From: Chitinophagaceae bacterium UBA2375
GTDB lineage: Bacteria > Bacteroidota > Bacteroidia > Chitinophagales > Chitinophagaceae
Assembly (NCBI GenBank): GCA_002343985.1
Contig: DDTB01000029.1
Location: 12,753 to 76,752, forward strand
Direction of reading: 5' to 3'
DNA length: 64,000 bases
In this document: piece after piece, positions 63,001 through 64,000 of the stretch
How the letters are laid out: each line of letters begins with the position of its first letter
How positions within the stretch are numbered: the stretch's first letter is position 1
Notes under the pieces: generated by a model
Told to the model about the DNA's origin: nothing
Database searches by the model: none
The model's input: only the letters and a program-made list of their open reading frames with translations
Program-made: the position numbers and the translations under genes

Positions 63001-63897
63001 CCCGGCAACTGTCGCTGCACGGTTCGCCGTGAAGGTACCAAGGTCAAGGGTTCCAGCCTGAACCAGGATTTTTCCGTTAGGATTGTTTTTGCCATACAAC
63101 AGCGGCAGGTTACCTGATAATGTTTTGATACTACCACCTGAAATAATGAGTGTGGAGTATGCAAATGCGTTACTGATGGTTTGGTCTGTTGTCGCGGAAG
63201 CATAATCTACGGTTGATCCGGCGTAAAAAGTAGTGCGCCCGCTGAAATTGAAATTGTCGGAAAAATTGGCGCCATAAACCAATAACCTGGCAGTTCCATT
63301 GATTTTATTGTTGATTCTGGATGTCAGGCTGAACATGGGCGATTGCCCGGGATCAATGGTGCCATTGATGGTTAGTACACTACCCAGGCTGTCGACGACC
63401 ACATGGTTTTGCAATTGGATATTAGTACCCGCATTGGTGGTTAGTCGCCTGAAAATGCTTATCTGGCTGCCGCCAATTACCTGGTTGATTCCCTGGAAAA
63501 TGATGCGGGATGAGGTAGCCATTGACCGGTAGTCGCCATCATTGATCCAGTTCCCGGAAAGAAAAATGGTTGAGCCGGGGTGAAGCACTGTGGCTTGTGG
63601 ATGTATGGTAAAATTGTTTTGTACGGTAAGGTGCCGGGAAAGGGTCAGGGTAACAGGTACTGAACTGCCCACTGTGATTGACTTACAGGTTGAGGCTATA
63701 TTAACTTTAGGCTGGAAGCTACCGGTGAAATGGGCATCGCCCACAAATACGTCTTTGCTGGAATCGGGCAAGCCGTTCGTCCAGTTTAACACCTGGTTCC
63801 AGTTAGCGTTCACGGTTCCTTTCCAACTGGTTGATTGAGCCAATCCGGTTGAGGAGATAAATATCACCCACAGGCATAGAATGACCGATTTTTTCAT
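60001..63897 (-). CDS. Large secreted beta-repeat protein with type A T9SS sorting domain
   Basis: A 1298-residue surface or extracellular protein of unknown role. It has a signal peptide (1-22, ISSTGLAQ) and a first cassette with WNQVLNWTNGLPDSSKDVFVGD at about 30, then a long run of short beta-strand, Asn/Thr-rich repeats (LTISGNWINDG, LVINGTIDPG-like). A second cassette starts near residue 625 with a similar NNWFDPMNWRGGLPDASVDAEIP and DIVVQNGASLLVQNGTLNIAG repeats. Ig-like strands follow, and the last 80 residues are a type A T9SS domain (TVFPNPVMSQDVSLRLQD ... GVYELSLENGAWKKTTSMVKP). The repeats suggest a right-handed beta-helix. The ATG at 63897 gives a clean signal peptide. No catalytic motif is seen. 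Confidence 0.85.
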   Translation of the reverse strand: MKKSVILCLWVIFISSTGLAQSTSWKGTVNANWNQVLNWTNGLPDSSKDVFVGDAHFTGSFQPKVNIASTCKSITVGSSVPVTLTLSRHLTVQNNFTIHPQATVLHPGSTIFLSGNWINDGDYRSMATSSRIIFQGINQVIGGSQISIFRRLTTNAGTNIQLQNHVVVDSLGSVLTINGTIDPGQSPMFSLTSRINNKINGTARLLVYGANFSDNFNFSGRTTFYAGSTVDYASATTDQTISNAFAYSTLIISGGSIKTLSGNLPLLYGKNNPNGKILVQAGTLDLGTFTANRAATVAGGELQLAAGTTLRLSGLNNFPANFQTRNIDLNSSVQYYGSDQTISAQQYGNLYITGSGNKNALQSFTVRGTFSMDNGNLNTGTATVTHVISGDMNMTGGTFSGANGTYEWNGPVNQQVRVNDTVPRMRINKPGGIVNLVNDVAISHALQFLQGKISTGNNKVIMHANAALSGQASNTGWVIGNMKRFVPTGNAQSVDFAIGTQNSFAPVSLLFQQVSSSGYVMARADGADHSAIDYSGIDDAHSVNINWTVQEESLMFTQADASFGWQDPDLDAGANTAIFKSGLYNGSAWTILTSANQQSNSITANNLVSFGQFAVGEKLGRHIWHGNAMTNNWFDPMNWRGGLPDASVDAEIPSTLQPGRQYPVLTGQTGQVKDIVVQNGASLLVQNGTLNIAGAIDNDGILQAAEGTIGMNGSNPQSIPDEAFTGNKIMNLQVQNNLSLLGTDTITGTLTLYDGKTLETNNNLVLKSTANGTARIAPLPVDGSGNATAFINGQVSIERFIPARKAWRFLSAPIANGMSVSINQAWQESSTNQNFGPGDPNPGYGVHITGGIAANGFDQSPTNSASMKVYRASSNSFINLPANPGTYAPIGSYTGYMLYIRGNRGINLNDGNNAAVTSTTLRVKGTVNTGNKTYPVNASGFTVFGNPYASAINFETLTKNNVKNTFYIWDPKLSGSNGLGGYVTASWNSQTMSYDFTASASPVSQYIPSGEAILIESADGSNPGIITVKESDKTDLGSDQWFGRQARRSRGIDIRLMEAGGNALLDAALVQFDDQYLQEAGPDDAGKLPADAESISLLRNGKDLSIERRKMPKAGDSLHIQMQHLKPAAYILELIPSQLSGLSVKAFIYDRYTMKSVSIPMSDESFSYQFTVDGQEGSSRADRLVIVFGEPVPEPAPNAELLPVVRMDQQQANGSITVFPNPVMSQDVSLRLQDIPNGPYHLRLMNHQGQVVFSSRYQHTQGKSAQVRISLPSGLAPGVYELSLENGAWKKTTSMVKP

Positions 63898-63969
63898 GGG
63901 ATAATTAGTTAGGGTACGTATTATATTAGATAGTAACGTAAAGGCCATTAAAAAATTATCCTTAAAAAA

Positions 63970-63996
63970 TAAAAAAACCTTCCGGTTGGAAGGTTT
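63970..63996 (-). terminator. Terminator of a minus-strand gene beyond the right edge
   Basis: AAACCTTCC (63975-63983) and GGAAGGTTT (63988-63996) form a perfect 9-bp stem with a 4-base loop. On the minus strand it is followed by a run of T, so it ends a gene that enters from the right of the window. Confidence 0.8.
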
Positions 63997-64000
63997 ATGT

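Noticed and set aside
1..64000. tRNA/rRNA genes, insertion sequences, prophage or CRISPR arrays
   Set aside because: I looked for cloverleaf-like segments, transposase motifs, terminal inverted repeats and regularly spaced direct repeats and saw none that I could support.

Overview
The window looks like a chromosomal segment of a Bacteroidota bacterium, probably of the Chitinophagales/Chitinophagaceae type. Four things point that way. Several promoters carry the Bacteroidota -7 element TAnnTTTG. At least three secreted proteins end in type IX secretion (T9SS) sorting domains, two of type A and one of type B (gliding-motility C-terminal). There are three DUF4476 proteins, a family typical of this phylum. 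SecA has the long N-terminal region seen in Bacteroidota. I see no phage, insertion sequence, CRISPR array, tRNA or rRNA. Base composition and gene style look even throughout, so the segment reads as ordinary chromosome rather than an acquired island. The lineage call is an inference from protein style and was not tested by alignment.

Layout. 1-6.6 kb: secA (minus strand, cut by the left edge), then divergent atpG, scpB and lysA. 6.7-14.7 kb: a thioester alpha-2-macroglobulin lipoprotein followed by pbpC, the classic periplasmic-defence/cell-wall pair. 14.7-20.3 kb: a DUF4442 hotdog protein, malic enzyme (maeB) overlapping an MlaE-type permease and followed by its MlaF-type ATPase, and sucD with a strong terminator. 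20.3-27.8 kb: a DUF4476 protein divergent from a second, 2022-residue alpha-2-macroglobulin-like protein, then a small membrane protein. 27.8-34 kb: aspS overlapping a secreted protein with an L,D-transpeptidase-like signature, rarA, an ElaA-type acetyltransferase, an outer-membrane beta-barrel protein and a possible 32-residue membrane peptide. 34.2-38.5 kb: an orphan sensor histidine kinase convergent with uvrA. 38.6-45 kb, minus strand: an S9 peptidase, two tandem DUF4476 paralogues sharing a duplicated module, and a PKD/type-B-CTD surface protein. 45-50 kb: an M20 amidohydrolase divergent from a T9SS-exported M1 aminopeptidase, a cyclophilin lipoprotein and an NlpC/P60 lipoprotein. 50-60 kb: a seven-gene pyrimidine-degradation operon (minus strand) with a divergent Lrp/AsnC regulator. 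60-63.9 kb: a 1298-residue T9SS surface protein. The right edge holds the terminator of a minus-strand gene outside the window.

The most coherent system is the 50-60 kb operon. An NCS1 transporter would import the base and PreT/PreA would reduce uracil or thymine. Dihydropyrimidinase would open the ring and a nitrilase-type beta-ureidopropionase would release beta-alanine, CO2 and ammonia. A class III aminotransferase would make malonate semialdehyde, and a CoA-acylating MMSDH-type dehydrogenase would yield acetyl-CoA (or propionyl-CoA from thymine). The Lrp/AsnC protein and a perfect inverted repeat in the shared 95-bp promoter region are the likely control. Each enzyme family is known; the complete single operon is what deserves attention. 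I did not find a clearly new defence or mobile system. The less explained items are the DUF4476 module expansion, the L,D-transpeptidase-like protein behind aspS, and the habit of placing the -7 element 3-4 nt before the start codon, which suggests leaderless mRNAs.
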